From Aurelia coerulea (lineage: Eukaryota > Cnidaria > Scyphozoa > Semaeostomeae > Ulmaridae), in assembly GCA_039566865.1 (NCBI GenBank), contig CM076949.1, positions 11,323,501 through 11,387,500 on the forward strand: DNA of 64,000 nucleotides, read 5' to 3'. The position numbers and the translations under genes are program-made. Each line of letters opens with the position of its first letter. Position 1 is the first letter of the stretch. Below, piece after piece: positions 22,930-35,668 of the stretch. The notes below the pieces were generated by a model. The model did not search any database. It saw only the letters and a list, made by a program, of their open reading frames with translations, and had not been told where the DNA came from.

Positions 22930-24675
22930 GCTGCAGCAACGATTCTTGGATAAATTATTACAGACATTAGTTTCTCTTTAGTCTCATTTTAGCTTTACTG
23001 CATAAACAAATATGGATTATTTAAATGTTTATATTCTCAAAGAAAACAAAATATAAACACAAAAAGTGTGGATTAAAGTAATTTAGTAGCTACAATCAAT
23101 ATTATAAAAAGTATTGCACTCAATTTTCTTTAAAACTTTAGTTTTACCATTAAATTCTTCTATAGCACTATATTAGTGCTGCAGCAACCCTTCTTGGAAC
23201 AATACTATAGACATTAGTTTTTTTTCTTTAGTCTCATTTTAGCTTTACTGCATCAACAAACATCGATTAATAAAATGGTTATTTTCTCAAAGAAAACAAA
23301 ATATAAACACAAAAAGTGTGCATTAACGTACTTTAGTAACTACAATATATATTATAAAGAGTATTGCACTCATTGGCATTTAAAACTCTAGTTCTGCGAG
23401 TAACTTCTATTAAAGCACTATATTAGTGCTGCAGCAACCGTTCTTGGAAACATTACTATAACCATTAGTTTTTTCTTTAGTCTCATTTTAGCTTTACTGC
23501 ATAAACAAACATCGATTTATAAAATGGTTATTTTCTCAAAGAAAACAAAATATAAACACAAAAAGTGTGCATTAACGTACTTGAGTAGCTACAATTCATA
23601 TTATAAAAAGTATTGCACTCATCGGCCTTTAAAACTTTAGTTCTGCCAGTAACTTCTATTATAGCACTATATTAGTGCTGCAGCAACGATTCTTGAATAC
23701 ATTACTATAGACATTAGTTTTTTTTCTTTAGTCTCATTTTAGCTTTAATGCATCAACAACCATCGACTAATTAATTGTTCATTTTCTTAAAGAAAACAAA
23801 ATATAAACACAAAAAATGTGGATTAACGTACTTTAGTAACTACAATATATATTATAAAGAGTATTGCACTCATAGGCCTTTAAAACTTTAGTTCTGCCAG
23901 TAACTTCTATTATAGCACTATATTAGTGCTGCAGCATCCCTTATTGGAACAATGCTATCGACATTAGTTTTTTTTCTTTAGTCTCATTTTAGCTTTACTG
24001 AATCAACAAACATCTATTAATAAAATGGTTATTTTATCAAAGAAAACAAAATATACACACAAAAAGTGTGCATTAACGTACTTTAGTAACTACAATATAT
24101 ATTATAAAGAGTATTGCACTCATTGGCATTTAAAACTCTAGTTCTGCGAGTAACTTCATTTAAAGCACTATATTAGTGCTGCAGCAACCGTACTTGGAAA
24201 CATTACTATAACCATTAGTTTTTCTTTAGTCTCATTTTAGCTTTAATGCATCAACAACCATCGACCAATTAATTGTTCATTTTCTTAAAGAAAACAAAAT
24301 ATAAACACAAAAAGTGTGGATTAACGTACTTTAGTAACTACAATATATATTATAAAGAGTATTGCACTCATAGGCCTTTAAAACTTTAGTTCTGCCAGTA
24401 ACTTCTATTATAGCACTATATTAGTGCTGCAGCAACCGTTCTTGGAAACATTACTATAGCCATTAGTTTTTTTCTTTAGCCTCATTTTAGCTTTACTGCA
24501 TCAACAAACATCTATTAATAAAATGGTTATTTTATCAAAGAAAACAAAATATACACACAAAAAGTGTGCATTAACGTACTTTAGTAACTACAATATATAT
24601 AATAAAAAGTTTTGCACTCGTAGGCCATTAAAACTTTAGTTCTGCCAGTAACTTCTATTATAGCACAATATTAGT
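22930..24675 (+). repeat. Heptamer HOR copy 2 (1746 bp)
   Basis: Units begin at 22930 (E), 23178 (F), 23428 (P), 23677 (G), 23928 (F-like, ATCCCTTATTGG), 24178 (CCGTACTTGG; right part G-like with AATGCATCAACAACC) and 24426 (P). The ATCCCTTATTGG variant sits at the second position in copy 1 and the fifth here, which points to exchange between the two F positions. Confidence 0.8.
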
Positions 24676-27600
24676 GCTACAGCAACGATTATTGGATAAA
24701 TTATTACAGACATTAGTTTCTCTTTAGTCTCACTTTAGCTTTACTGCATAAACAAATATGGATTATTTAAATGCTTATATTCTCAAAGAAAACAAAATAT
24801 AAACACAAAAAGTGTGGATTTTAATACTATAAGTAATTTAGTAGCTACAATTAATATTATACAAAGTATTGCACTCAATTTTCTTTAAAACTTTAGTTTT
24901 ACCATTAAATTTTTCTATAGCACTATATTAGTGCTGCAGCAATAATGCTATTGGAACAATGCTATCGACATTAGTTTTTTTTCTTTAGTCTCATTTTAGC
25001 TTTACTGCATTAACAAACATCGATCAATAAAATGGTTATTTTTTAAAAGAAAACAAAATATTAGCACAAAAAGTGTGCATTAACGTACTTGAGTAGCTAC
25101 AGTTCATATTATAAAGAGTATTGCACTCATTGGCATTTAAAACTCTAGTTCTGCGAGTAACTTCTATTAAAGCACTATATTAGTGCTGCAGCAACCGTAC
25201 TTGGAAACATTACTATAACCATTAGTTTTTCTTTAGTCTCATTTTAGCTTTACTGCATAAACAAACATCGATTTATAAAATGGTTATTTTCTAAAAGAAA
25301 AAAAAATATAAACACAAAAAGTGTGCATTAACGTACTTGAGAAGCTACAATTCATATTATAAAAAGTATTGCACTCATCGGCCTTTAAAACTTTAGTTCT
25401 GCCAGTAACTTCTATTATAGCACTATATTAGTGCTGCAGCAACCGTTCTTGGAAACATTACTATAGCCATTAGTTTTTTCTTTAGTCTCATTTTAGCTTT
25501 ACTGTATAAACAAACATCGATTAATAAAATGGTTATTTTCTCGAAGAAAACGAAATATAAACAAAAAAAATGTGGATTAACGTACTTTAGTAGCTACAAT
25601 ATATATTATAAAGAGTATTCCACTCATTGGCCTTTAAAACTTTAGTTCTGCCAGTAACTTCTATTAAAGCACTATATTAGTGCTGCAGCAACCGTACTTG
25701 GAAACATTACTATAACCATCAGTTTTTCTTTAGTCTCATTTTAGCTTTACTGCATAAACAAACATCGATTTATAAAATGGTTATTTTCTCAAAGAGAAGA
25801 AAATATAAATACCAAAAGTGTACATTAACGTACTTGAGTAGCTACAGTTCATATTATGAAGAGCATTGCACTCATTGGCATTTAAAACTTTAGTTCTGCA
25901 AGTAACTTCTAGTATAGCACTATAATAGTGCTGCAGCAACGATTCTTGGATAAATTATTATAGACATTAGTTTTTTTTAGTCTCGTTTTAGCTGTACTGC
26001 ATAACTACCATCGACGAATTAATTGTTTATTTTTATTAAAGAAAACAAAATATAAACAAAAAATGTGGATTAACGTACTTTAGTAGCTACAATATATATT
26101 ATAAAGGGTATTGCACTCATTGGCCTTTAAAACTTTAGTTCTGCCAGTAACTTCTATTAAAGCACTATATTAGTGCTGCAGCAACCGTACTTGGAAACAT
26201 TACTATAGCCATTAGTTGTTTCTTTAGTCTCATTTTAGCTTTACTGCATAAACAAACATCGATTGATAAAATGTTTATTTTCCCAAAGCAAACAAAATAT
26301 CAACACAAAAGAACTTAGTAGCTACAATTTATATTATATTTTTTAATGCACTCATCGGCCTTTAAAACTTTAGTTCTGCAAGTAACTTCTAGTATAGCAC
26401 TATATTAGTGCTGCAGCAACGATTCTTGGATAAATTATTATAGACATTAGTTTTTTTTAGTCTTATTTTAGCTGTACTGCATAACTACCATCGACTAATT
26501 AATTGTTTATTTTTATTAAAGAAAACAAAATATAAACAAAAAAATGAGGATTAACGTACTTGAGTAGCTACAATTCATATTATAAAAAGTATTGCACTCA
26601 TCGGCCTTTAAAACTATTGTTCTGCCAGTAACTTCTATTATAGCACTATATTAGTGCTGCAGCAACCGTTCTTGGAAACATTACTATAGCCATTAGTTTT
26701 TTCTTTAGTCTCATTTTAGCTTTACTGCATAAACAAACATCGATTAATAAAATGGTTATCTTTTAAAAGAAAACAAAATATAAACACAAAAAGTGTGCAT
26801 TAACGTACTTTAGTAGCTACAATTCATATTATAAAGAGTATTGCACTCATCGGCCTTTAAAACTTTAGTTCTGCCAGTAACTTCTATTATATCACTATAT
26901 TAGTGCTGCAGCAACGATTTTTTTATAAGTTATTACAGAAATTAGTTTATCTTGAGTCTCATTTTAGCTTTACTGCATAAACAATCATGGATTAATTAAA
27001 TGTTTTTTTTCTCAAAGAAAACAAAATATAAACACAAAAAGTGTAGATTAACGTACTTTAGTAGCTACAATTCATATTATAAAGAGAATTGCACCAAACG
27101 TTTTTAAAACTTTAGTTCTACCATTAAATTCTTCAATAGCACTTTATTAGTGCTGCAGCAACCATTCTTGGAAACATTACTATGGACATTAGTTTCTTCT
27201 TTAGTCTCATTTTTGCTTTACTGCATCAACAAACATCGATCAATAAAATGGTTATTTTCTCAAAGAAAACAAAATATAAACACAAAAAGTGTGGAATAAA
27301 GTAATTCAGTAGCTACAATTAATGTTATGAAAAGTATTGCACTCAATTTTCTTTAAAACTTTAGTTTTAACATTAAATTCTTCTATAGCACTATATTAGT
27401 GCTGCAGCAACCCTTCTTGGAACAATACTATGGACATTAGTTTCTTCTTTAGTCTCATTTTTGCTTTACTGCATCAACAAACATCGATCAATAAAATGGT
27501 TATTTTCTCAAAGAAAACAAAATATAAACACAAAAAGTGTGCATTAACGTAATTGAGTAGCTACAATTCATATTATAAAAAATATTGCACTCATCGGCCT

Positions 27601-27971
27601 TTAAAACTTTAGTTCTGCCAGTAACTTCTATTTTAGTACTATATTAGTGCTGCAGCAACCGTTCTTGGAAACATTACTATAGCCATTAGTTTTTTTCTTT
27701 AGCTTCATTTTAGCTTTACTGCATCGACAAACATCGATTAATAAAATGGTTATTTTCTTAAAGAAAACAAAATATAAACACAAAAAGTGTGGATTAACGT
27801 ACTTTAGTAACTACAATATATATTATAAAGAGTATTGCACTCATCGGCCTTTAAAACTTTAGTTCTGCGAGTAACTTCTATTTTAGCACTATATTAGTGC
27901 TGCAGAAACCCTTCCTTGAATAATACTATAGATATTGGATTTTTTCTTTGGTCTCATTTTAGTATTACTGC

Positions 27972-28470
27972 ATAAACAAATATGGATTATTCAAATGTTT
28001 ATATTCTCAAAGAAAACAAGATATAAACACAAAATGTGTGGATTAAAGTAATTCAGAAGCTACAATTAATATTATAAAAAGCATTGCACTCAATTTTCTT
28101 TAAAACTTTAGTTCTACCATTAAATTCTTCTATAGCACTATATTAGTGCTGCAGCAACGATTTTTGAATGCATTACTATAGACATTAGTTTTTTTTCTTT
28201 AGTCTCATTTTAGCTTTACTGCATCAACAACCATCGACTAATTATTTGTTCATTTTCTTAAAGAAAACAAAATATGAACACTAAAAGTGTGGATTAACGT
28301 ACTTTACTAACTACAATATATATTATAAAGAGCATTGCACTCATAGGCCTTTAAAACTTTAGTTCTGCCAGTAACTTCTATTATAGCACTATATTAGTGC
28401 TGCAGCAACAATTCTTGGATAAATTATTACAGACATTAATTTATCTTTAGTCTCATTTTAGCTTTACTGC
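27972..28470 (+). repeat. 499-bp dimer duplication, copy 1
   Basis: The segment from ATGGATTATTCAAATG through the G-like unit at 28148 (TTTTTGAATGCATTAC, ATTATTTGTTC, TACTTTACTAAC) and into the next unit is repeated 499 bp downstream with very few changes. Edges are approximate. Confidence 0.82.
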
Positions 28471-28969
28471 ATAAACAAATATGGATTATTAAAATGTTTA
28501 TATTCTCAAAGAAAACAAGATATAAACACAAAATGTGTGGATTAAAGTAATTCAGAAGCTACAATTAATATTATAAAAAGCATTGCACTCAATTTTCTTT
28601 AAAACTTTAGTTCTACCATTAAATTCTTCTATAGCACTATATTAGTGCTGCAGCAACGATTTTTGAATGCATTACTATAGACATTAGTTTTTTTTCTTTA
28701 GTCTCATTTTAGCTTTACTGCATCAACAACCATCGACTAATTATTTGTTCATTTTCTTAAAGAAAACAAAACATGAACACTAAAAGTGTGGATTAACGTA
28801 CTTTACTAACTACAATATATATTATAAAGAGCATTGCACTCATAGGCCTTTAAAACTTTAGTTCTGCCAGTAACTTCTATTATAGCACTATATTAGTGCT
28901 GCAGCAACAATTCTTGGATAAATTATTACAGACATTAATTTATCTTTAGTCTCATTTTAGCTTTACTGC
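28471..28969 (+). repeat. 499-bp dimer duplication, copy 2
   Basis: Landmarks 28148, 28399 and 28647, 28898 pair at 499 bp. Rare markers AACAAGATATAAAC, AAAATGTGTGG and TTCAGAAGC are shared by both copies and rare elsewhere, which shows a recent local duplication. Confidence 0.82.
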
Positions 28970-31900
28970 ATAAACAAATATGGATTATTAAAATGTTTAT
29001 ATTCTCAAAGAAAACAAAATATAAACACAAAAAGTGTGGATTAAAGTAATTTAGTAACTACAATTAATATTAAAAGAAAGAATTGCACTCAATTTTCTTT
29101 AAAACTTTAGTTTTACCATTAAATTCTTCTATAGCACTATATTAGTGCTGCAGCAACCCTTCTTAGAACAATACTATAGACATTAGTTTTTTTTCTTTAG
29201 TCTCATTTTAGCTTTACTGCATAAACAAACATCGATTTATCAAAAGGTTATTTTCTCAAAGAAAACGAAATATAAATAAAAAAGTGTGCATTAACGTAAT
29301 TGAGTAGCTACAATTCATATTATAAAACATATTGCACTCATCGGCCTTTAAAACTTTAGCTCTGCCAGTAACTTCTATTATAGCACTATATTAGTGCTGC
29401 AGCAACCGTTCTTGGAAACATTACTATAGCCATTAATTTATTGTTAAGTCTCATTTTAGCTATACTGCATCAACAAATATGGATTATTTAAAGTTTTCTA
29501 TTGTCAAAGAAAACAAAATATAAACACAAAAAGTGTGGAATAAAGTAATTCAGTAGCTACAATTAATGTTATGAAAAGTATTGCACTCAATTTTCTTTAA
29601 AACTTTAGTTTTAACATTAATTTCTTCTATATTAGTGCTGCAGCAACCCTTCTTGGAACAATACTATAGACATTTGTTTTATTCTCTAGCTTCATTTTTG
29701 CTTTACTGCATCAACAAACATCGATTAAAAAAATGGTTATTTTCATAAAGAAAACGAAATATAAACACAAAAAGTGTGCATTAACGTAATTGAGTAGCTA
29801 CAATTCATATTATATAAAATATTGCACTCATCGGCCTTTAAAACTTTAGTTCTGCCAGTAACTTCTATTATATCACTATATTAGTGCTGCAGCAACGATT
29901 TTTGGATAAGTTATTACAGAAATTAGTTTTTTCTTTAGTCTCATTTTAGCTTTACTGTATAGTAACCATGGACTAATCAATTGTTGGTTTTTTTAAAGAA
30001 AACAAAATATAAACACAAAAAGTGTGCATTAACGTACTTTAGTAGCTACAATATATATTATAAAGAGTATTGCACTCATCGGCCCTTAAAGCTTTAGTTC
30101 TGCCAGAAACTTCTATTTTAGCACTATATTAGTGCTGCAGCAACGATTTTTGGATAAGTTATTACAGAAATTAGTTTATCTTGAGTCTCATTTTAGCTTT
30201 ACTGCATAAACAAACATGGATTAATTAAATGTTTTTTTTCTCAAAGAAAACAAAATATAAACACAAAAAGTGTAGATTAACGTACTTTAGTAGCTACAAT
30301 TCATATTATAAAGAGAATTGCACCAAACGTCTTTAAAACTTTAGTTCTACCATTAAATTCTTCTATAGCACTTTATTAGTGCTGCAGCAACCCTTCTCGG
30401 AACAATACTATAGACATTAGTTTTTTCTTTAGTCTCATATTAGCTTTACTGCATCAACAAACATCGATCAATAAAATGGTTATTTTCTCAAAGAAAACAA
30501 AATATAAACACAAAAAGTGTGCATTAACGTACTTGAGTAGCTACAATTCATATTATAAAGAGTATTGCACTCATTGGCCTTTAAAACTTTAGTTCTGCGA
30601 GTAACTTCTATTTTAGCACTATATTAGTGCTGCAGCAACGATTCTTGGATAAATTATTATAGATATTAGTTCTTTCTTTAGTCTCATTTTAGCTTTACTG
30701 CATAACAACCATCGACTAATCAATTGTTTGTTTTCTTAAAGAAAACAAAATATAAACACAAAAAGTGTGCATTAACGTACTTTAGTAGCTACAATATATA
30801 TTATAAAGAGTATTGCACTCATCGGCCCTTAAAGCTTTAGTTCTGCCAGAAACTTCTATTTTAGCACTATATTAGTGCTGCAGCAACCGTTCTTGGAAAC
30901 ATTACTATAGCCATTAGTTTTTTTCCTTAGCTTCATTTTAGCTTTACTGCATCGACAAACATCGATTAATAAAATGGTGATTTTCTTAAAGAAAACAAAA
31001 TATAAACACAAAAAGTGTGGATTGACGTACTTTAGTAGCTACAATATATATTATAAAGAGTATTGCACTCATAGGCCTTTAAATCTTTAGTTCTGCCAGT
31101 AACTTCTATTATAGCACTATATTAGTGCTGCAGCAACGATTCTTGGATAAATTATTACAGACATTAGTTTATCTTTAGTCTCATTTTAGCTTTACTGCAT
31201 AAACAAATATGGATTATATAAATGTTTATATTCTCAATGAAAACAAAATATAAACACAAAAAGTGTGGATTAGAGTACATTAGTAGCTACAATTAATATT
31301 ATAAAAAGTATTGCACTCAATTTTCTTTAAAACTTTTACCATTAAATTCTTCTATAGCACTATATTAGTGCTGCAGCAACCCTTCTTGGAACAATACTAT
31401 TGACATTAGTTTTTCTCTCTAGCTTCATTTTTGCTTTACTGCATCAACAAACATCGATCAATAAAATGGTTATTTTCTCAAAGAAAACAAAATATAAACA
31501 CAAAAAGTGTGCATTAACGTACTTGAGTAGCTACAATTCATATTATAAAGAGTATTGCACTCATTGGCCTTTGAAACTTTAGTTCTGCGAGTAACTTCTA
31601 TTTTAGCATTATATTAGTGCTGCAGCAACGATTCTTGGATAAATTATTATAGACATTAGTTTTTTCTTTAGTCTCATTTTAGCTTTACCGCATAACAACC
31701 ATCGACTGATCAATTGTTTGTTTTCTTAAAGAAAACAAAATATAAACACAAAAAGTGTGCATTAACGTACTTGAGCAGCTACAATTCATATTATAAAAAG
31801 TATTGCACTCATCGGCCTTTAAAACTTTAGTTCTGCCAGTAACTACTATTATAGCACTATATTAGTGCTGCTGCAACCGTTCTTGGAAACATTACTATAA

Positions 31901-31974
31901 TCATTAGTTTTTTCTCTAGTCTCATTTTAGCTTTACCGCATAACAACCATCGACTGATCAATTGTTTGTTTTCT

Positions 31975-32068
31975 GTGTGTAAATTATTATAGATATAATT
32001 TTTTTCCTTAGTCTCATTCCTTAGTCTCACTGCATAACAACCATCAACTAATTAATGGTTTATTTTCT
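31975..32068 (+). repeat. 94-bp internal insertion making a 342-bp unit
   Basis: The normal GTTTTCT|TAAAGAAAAC is split by 94 bp beginning GTGTGTAAATTATTATAGAT and ending in a second ATTAATGGTTTATTTTCT. The insert repeats part of the left half of the unit itself (ATTATTATAGATAT, CCTTAGTCTCA, CACTGCATAACAACCATC). The same insert recurs from 32849, 33439, 34313 and 34903. Confidence 0.85.
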
Positions 32069-32217
32069 TAAAGAAAACAAAATATAAACACAAAAAGTGT
32101 GCATTAGCGTACTTGAGTAGCTACAATTCATATTATAAAAAGTATTGCACTCATCGGCCTTTAAAACTTTAGTTCTGCCAGTAACTTCTATTATAGCACT
32201 ATATTAGTGCTGCAGCA

Positions 32218-32306
32218 ACGATTCTTGGATAAATTATTATAGATATTAGTTTTTTCCTTAGTTTTTTACGATTCTTGGATAAATTATTATAGATATTAGT
32301 TTTTTA
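32218..32306 (+). repeat. 39-bp direct duplication inside the 283-bp unit
   Basis: ACGATTCTTGGATAAATTAT and the following bases to AGTTTTTT occur at 32218-32256 and again at 32268-32306. The junction GTTTTTTACGATTC is found only here and, at exactly 1464-bp steps, at 33725 and 35189. Confidence 0.88.
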
Positions 32307-33330
32307 GCTTTACTGCATAACAACCATCGACTAATTAATTGTTTATTTATTTAAAGAAAACAAAATATAAACACAAAAAGTGTGCATTAACGTACTTGAG
32401 TAGCTACAATTCATATTGTAAAAAGTATTGCACTCATCGGCCTTTAAAACTTTAGTTCTGCCAGTAACTTCTATTATAGCACTTTATTTGTGCTGCAGCA
32501 ACCGTTCTTGGAAACATTACTATAGCCATTAATTTTTTCTTTTGTCTCATTTTAGCTTTACTGCATAAACAAATATGGATTATTCAAATGTTTATATTCT
32601 CAAAGAGAACAAAATATAAACACAAAAAGTGTGGATTAAAGTAATTTAGTAGCTACAATTAATGTTATAAAAAGTATTGCACTCATAGGCCTTTAAAACT
32701 TTAGTTCTGCCTGTAGCTTCTATTATAGCACTATATTAGTGCTGCAGCAACGATTCTTGGATAAATTATTATAGACATTAGTTTTTTCTTTAGTCTCATT
32801 TTAGCTTTACCGCATAACAACCATCGACTGATCAATTGTTTGTTTTCTGTGTGTAAATTATTATAGATATAATTTTTTTCCTTAGTCTCATTCCTTAGTC
32901 TCACTGCATAACAACCATCAACTAATTAATGGTTTATTTTCTTAAAGAAAACAAAATATAAACACAAAAAGTGTGCATTAGCGTACTTGAGTAGCTACAA
33001 TTCATATTATAAAAATTATTGCACTCATCGGCCTTTAAAACTTTAGTTCTACCAGTAACTTCTATTAAAGCACTATATTAGTGCTGCACCAACGATTCTT
33101 GGCTAAATTATTATAGATATTAGTTTTTTCCTTAGTCTCATTTTAGCTTTACTGCATAACAACCATCGACTAATTAATTGTTTATTTTCTTAAAGAAAAC
33201 AAAATATAAACACAAAAAGTGTGCATTAACGTACTTGAGTAGCTACAATTCATATTATAAAGAGTATTGCACTCATTGGCCTTTGAAACTTTAGTTCTGC
33301 GAGTAACTTCTATTTTAGCACTATATTAGT

Positions 33331-34794
33331 GCTGCAGCAACGATTCTTGGATAAATTATTATAGACATTAGTTTTTTCTTTAGTCTCATTTTAGCTTTAC
33401 CGCATAACAACCATCGACTGATCAATTGTTTGTTTTCTGTGTGTAAATTATTATAGATATAATTTTTTTCCTTAGTCTCATTCCTTAGACTCACTGCATA
33501 ACAACCATCAACTAATCAATTGTTTGTTTTCTTAAAGAAAACAAAATATAAACACAAAAAGTGTGCATTAACGTACTTGAGCAGCTACAATTCATATTAT
33601 AAAAAGTATTGCACTCATCGGCCTTTAAAACTTTAGTTCTACCAGTAACTTCTATTATAGCACTATATTAGTGCTGCAGCAACGATTCTTGGATAAATTA
33701 TTATAGATATTAGTTTTTTCCTTAGTTTTTTACGATTCTTGGATAAATTATTATAGATATTAGTTTTTTAGCTTTACTGCATAACAACCATCGACTAATT
33801 AATTGTTTATTTATTTAAAGAAAACAAAATATAAACACAAAAAGTGTGCATTAACGTACTTGAGTAGCTACAATTCATATTGTAAAAAGTATTGCACTCA
33901 TCGGCCTTTAAAACTTTAGTTCTGCCAGTAACTTCTATTATAGCACTTTATTTGTGCTGCAGCAACCGTTCTTGGAAACATTACTATAGCCATTAATTTT
34001 TTCTTTTGTCTCATTTTAGCTTTACTGCATAAACAAATATGGATTATTCAAATGTTTATATTCTCAAAGAGAACAAAATATAAACACAAAAAGTGTGGAT
34101 TAAAGTAATTTAGTAGCTACAATTAATGTTATAAAAAGTATTGCACTCATAGGCCTTTAAAACTTTAGTTCTGCCTGTAGCTTCTATTATAGCACTATAT
34201 TAGTGCTGCAGCAACGATTCTTGGATAAATTATTATAGACATTAGTTTTTTCTTTAGTCTCATTTTAGCTTTACCGCATAACAACCATCGACTGATCAAT
34301 TGTTTGTTTTCTGTGTGTAAATTATTATAGATATAATTTTTTTCCTTAGTCTCATTCCTTAGTCTCACTGCATAACAACCATCAACTAATTAATGGTTTA
34401 TTTTCTTAAAGAAAACAAAATATAAACACAAAAAGTGTGCATTAACGTACTTGAGCAGCTACAATTCATATTATAAAAAGTATTGCACTCATCGGCCTTT
34501 AAAACTTTAGTTCTACCAGTAACTTCTATTAAAGCACTATATTAGTGCTGCACCAACGATTCTTGGCTAAATTATTATAGATATTAGTTTTTTCCTTAGT
34601 CTCATTTTAGCTTTACTGCATAACAACCATCGACTAATTAATTGTTTATTTTCTTAAAGAAAACAAAATATAAACACAAAAAGTGTGCATTAACGTACTT
34701 GAGTAGCTACAATTCATATTATAAAAAGTATTGCACTCATTGGCCTTTAAAACTTTAGTTCTGCGAGTAACTTCTATTTTAGCACTATATTAGT
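33331..34794 (+). repeat. 1464-bp HOR copy 2
   Basis: Units begin at 33331 (342), 33673 (283), 33956 (249), 34205 (342) and 34547 (248). Lengths match copy 1 exactly. Near 33521 it has AATCAATTGTTTG where copies 1 and 3 have AATTAATGGTTTA, a small difference that copies 1 and 3 share against copy 2. Confidence 0.92.
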
Positions 34795-35668
34795 GCTGCA
34801 GCAACGATTCTTGGATAAATTATTATAGACATTAGTTTTTTCTTTAGTCTCATTTTAGCTTTACCGCATAACAACCATCGACTGATCAATTGTTTGTTTT
34901 CTGTGTGTAAATTATTATAGATATAATTTTTTTCCTTAGTCTCATTCCTTAGTCTCACTGCATAACAACCATCAACTAATTAATGGTTTATTTTCTTAAA
35001 GATAACAAAATATAAACACAAAAAGTGTGCATTAGCGTACTTGAGTAGCTACAATTCATATTATAAAAAGTATTGCACTCATCGGCCTTTAAAACTTTAG
35101 TTCTGCCAGTAACTTCTATTATAGCACTATATTAGTGCTGCAGCAACGATTCTTGGATAAATTATTATAGATATTAGTTTTTTCCTTAGTTTTTTACGAT
35201 TCTTGGATAAATTATTATAGATATTAGTTTTTTAGCTTTACTGCATAACAACCATCGACTAATTAATTGTTTATTTATTTAAAGAAAACAAAATATAAAC
35301 ACAAAAAGTGTGCATTAACGTACTTGAGTAGCTACAATTCATATTGTAAAAAGTATTGCACTCATCGGCCTTTAAAACTTTAGTTCTGCCAGTAACTTCT
35401 ATTATAGCACTTTATTTGTGCTGCAGCAACCGTTCTTGGAAACATTACTATAGCCATTAATTTTTTCTTTCGTCTCATTTTAGCTTTACTGCATAAACAA
35501 ATATGGATTATTCAAATGTTTATATTCTCAAAGAGAACAAAATATAAACACAAAAAGTGTGGATTAAAGTAATTTAGTAGCTACAATTAATGTTATAAAA
35601 AGTATTGCACTCATAGGCCTTTAAAACTTTAGTTCTGCCTGTAGCTTCTATTATAGCACTATATTAGT
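34795..35668 (+). repeat. 1464-bp HOR copy 3, partial
   Basis: Units begin at 34795 (342), 35137 (283) and 35420 (249). The match stops just after 35669, where GATTTTTGGATAAATTACTAC replaces the expected GATTCTTGGATAAATTATTAT. Confidence 0.9.

Larger units (their letters stand above)
24676..31866 (+). repeat. Mixed divergent units (E, F, G, P), no long HOR
   Basis: There are 29 units of the classes seen in the heptamer, in changing order. Several are damaged: 24676 carries an insertion (GGATTTTAATACTATAAG), 26175 is 235 bp with AAAAGAACTTAGTAGC and TATTATATTTTTTAATGC, and 29396 ends without most of the boundary dyad (CTTCTATATTAGTGCTGCAG). The lack of a constant order and the damage suggest an older part of the array that was not recently homogenised, apart from the dimer listed separately. 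Confidence 0.75.
31867..33330 (+). repeat. 1464-bp HOR copy 1
   Basis: Units begin at 31867 (342 bp), 32209 (283 bp), 32492 (249 bp), 32741 (342 bp) and 33083 (248 bp), totalling 1464 bp. The first few dozen bases (to about 31910) differ from copies 2 and 3, so the real left edge lies inside the first unit. Confidence 0.9.

Noticed and set aside
31400..31582. A 60-codon open frame
   Set aside because: It starts with TTG in the middle of a satellite unit and reads the same frame as the other chance frames. Nothing marks it as a gene.
31867..35668. Foreign insertion (transposon) explaining the 342-bp units
   Set aside because: The extra 94 bp consists of pieces of the satellite unit itself; there are no terminal repeats or target-site duplications.
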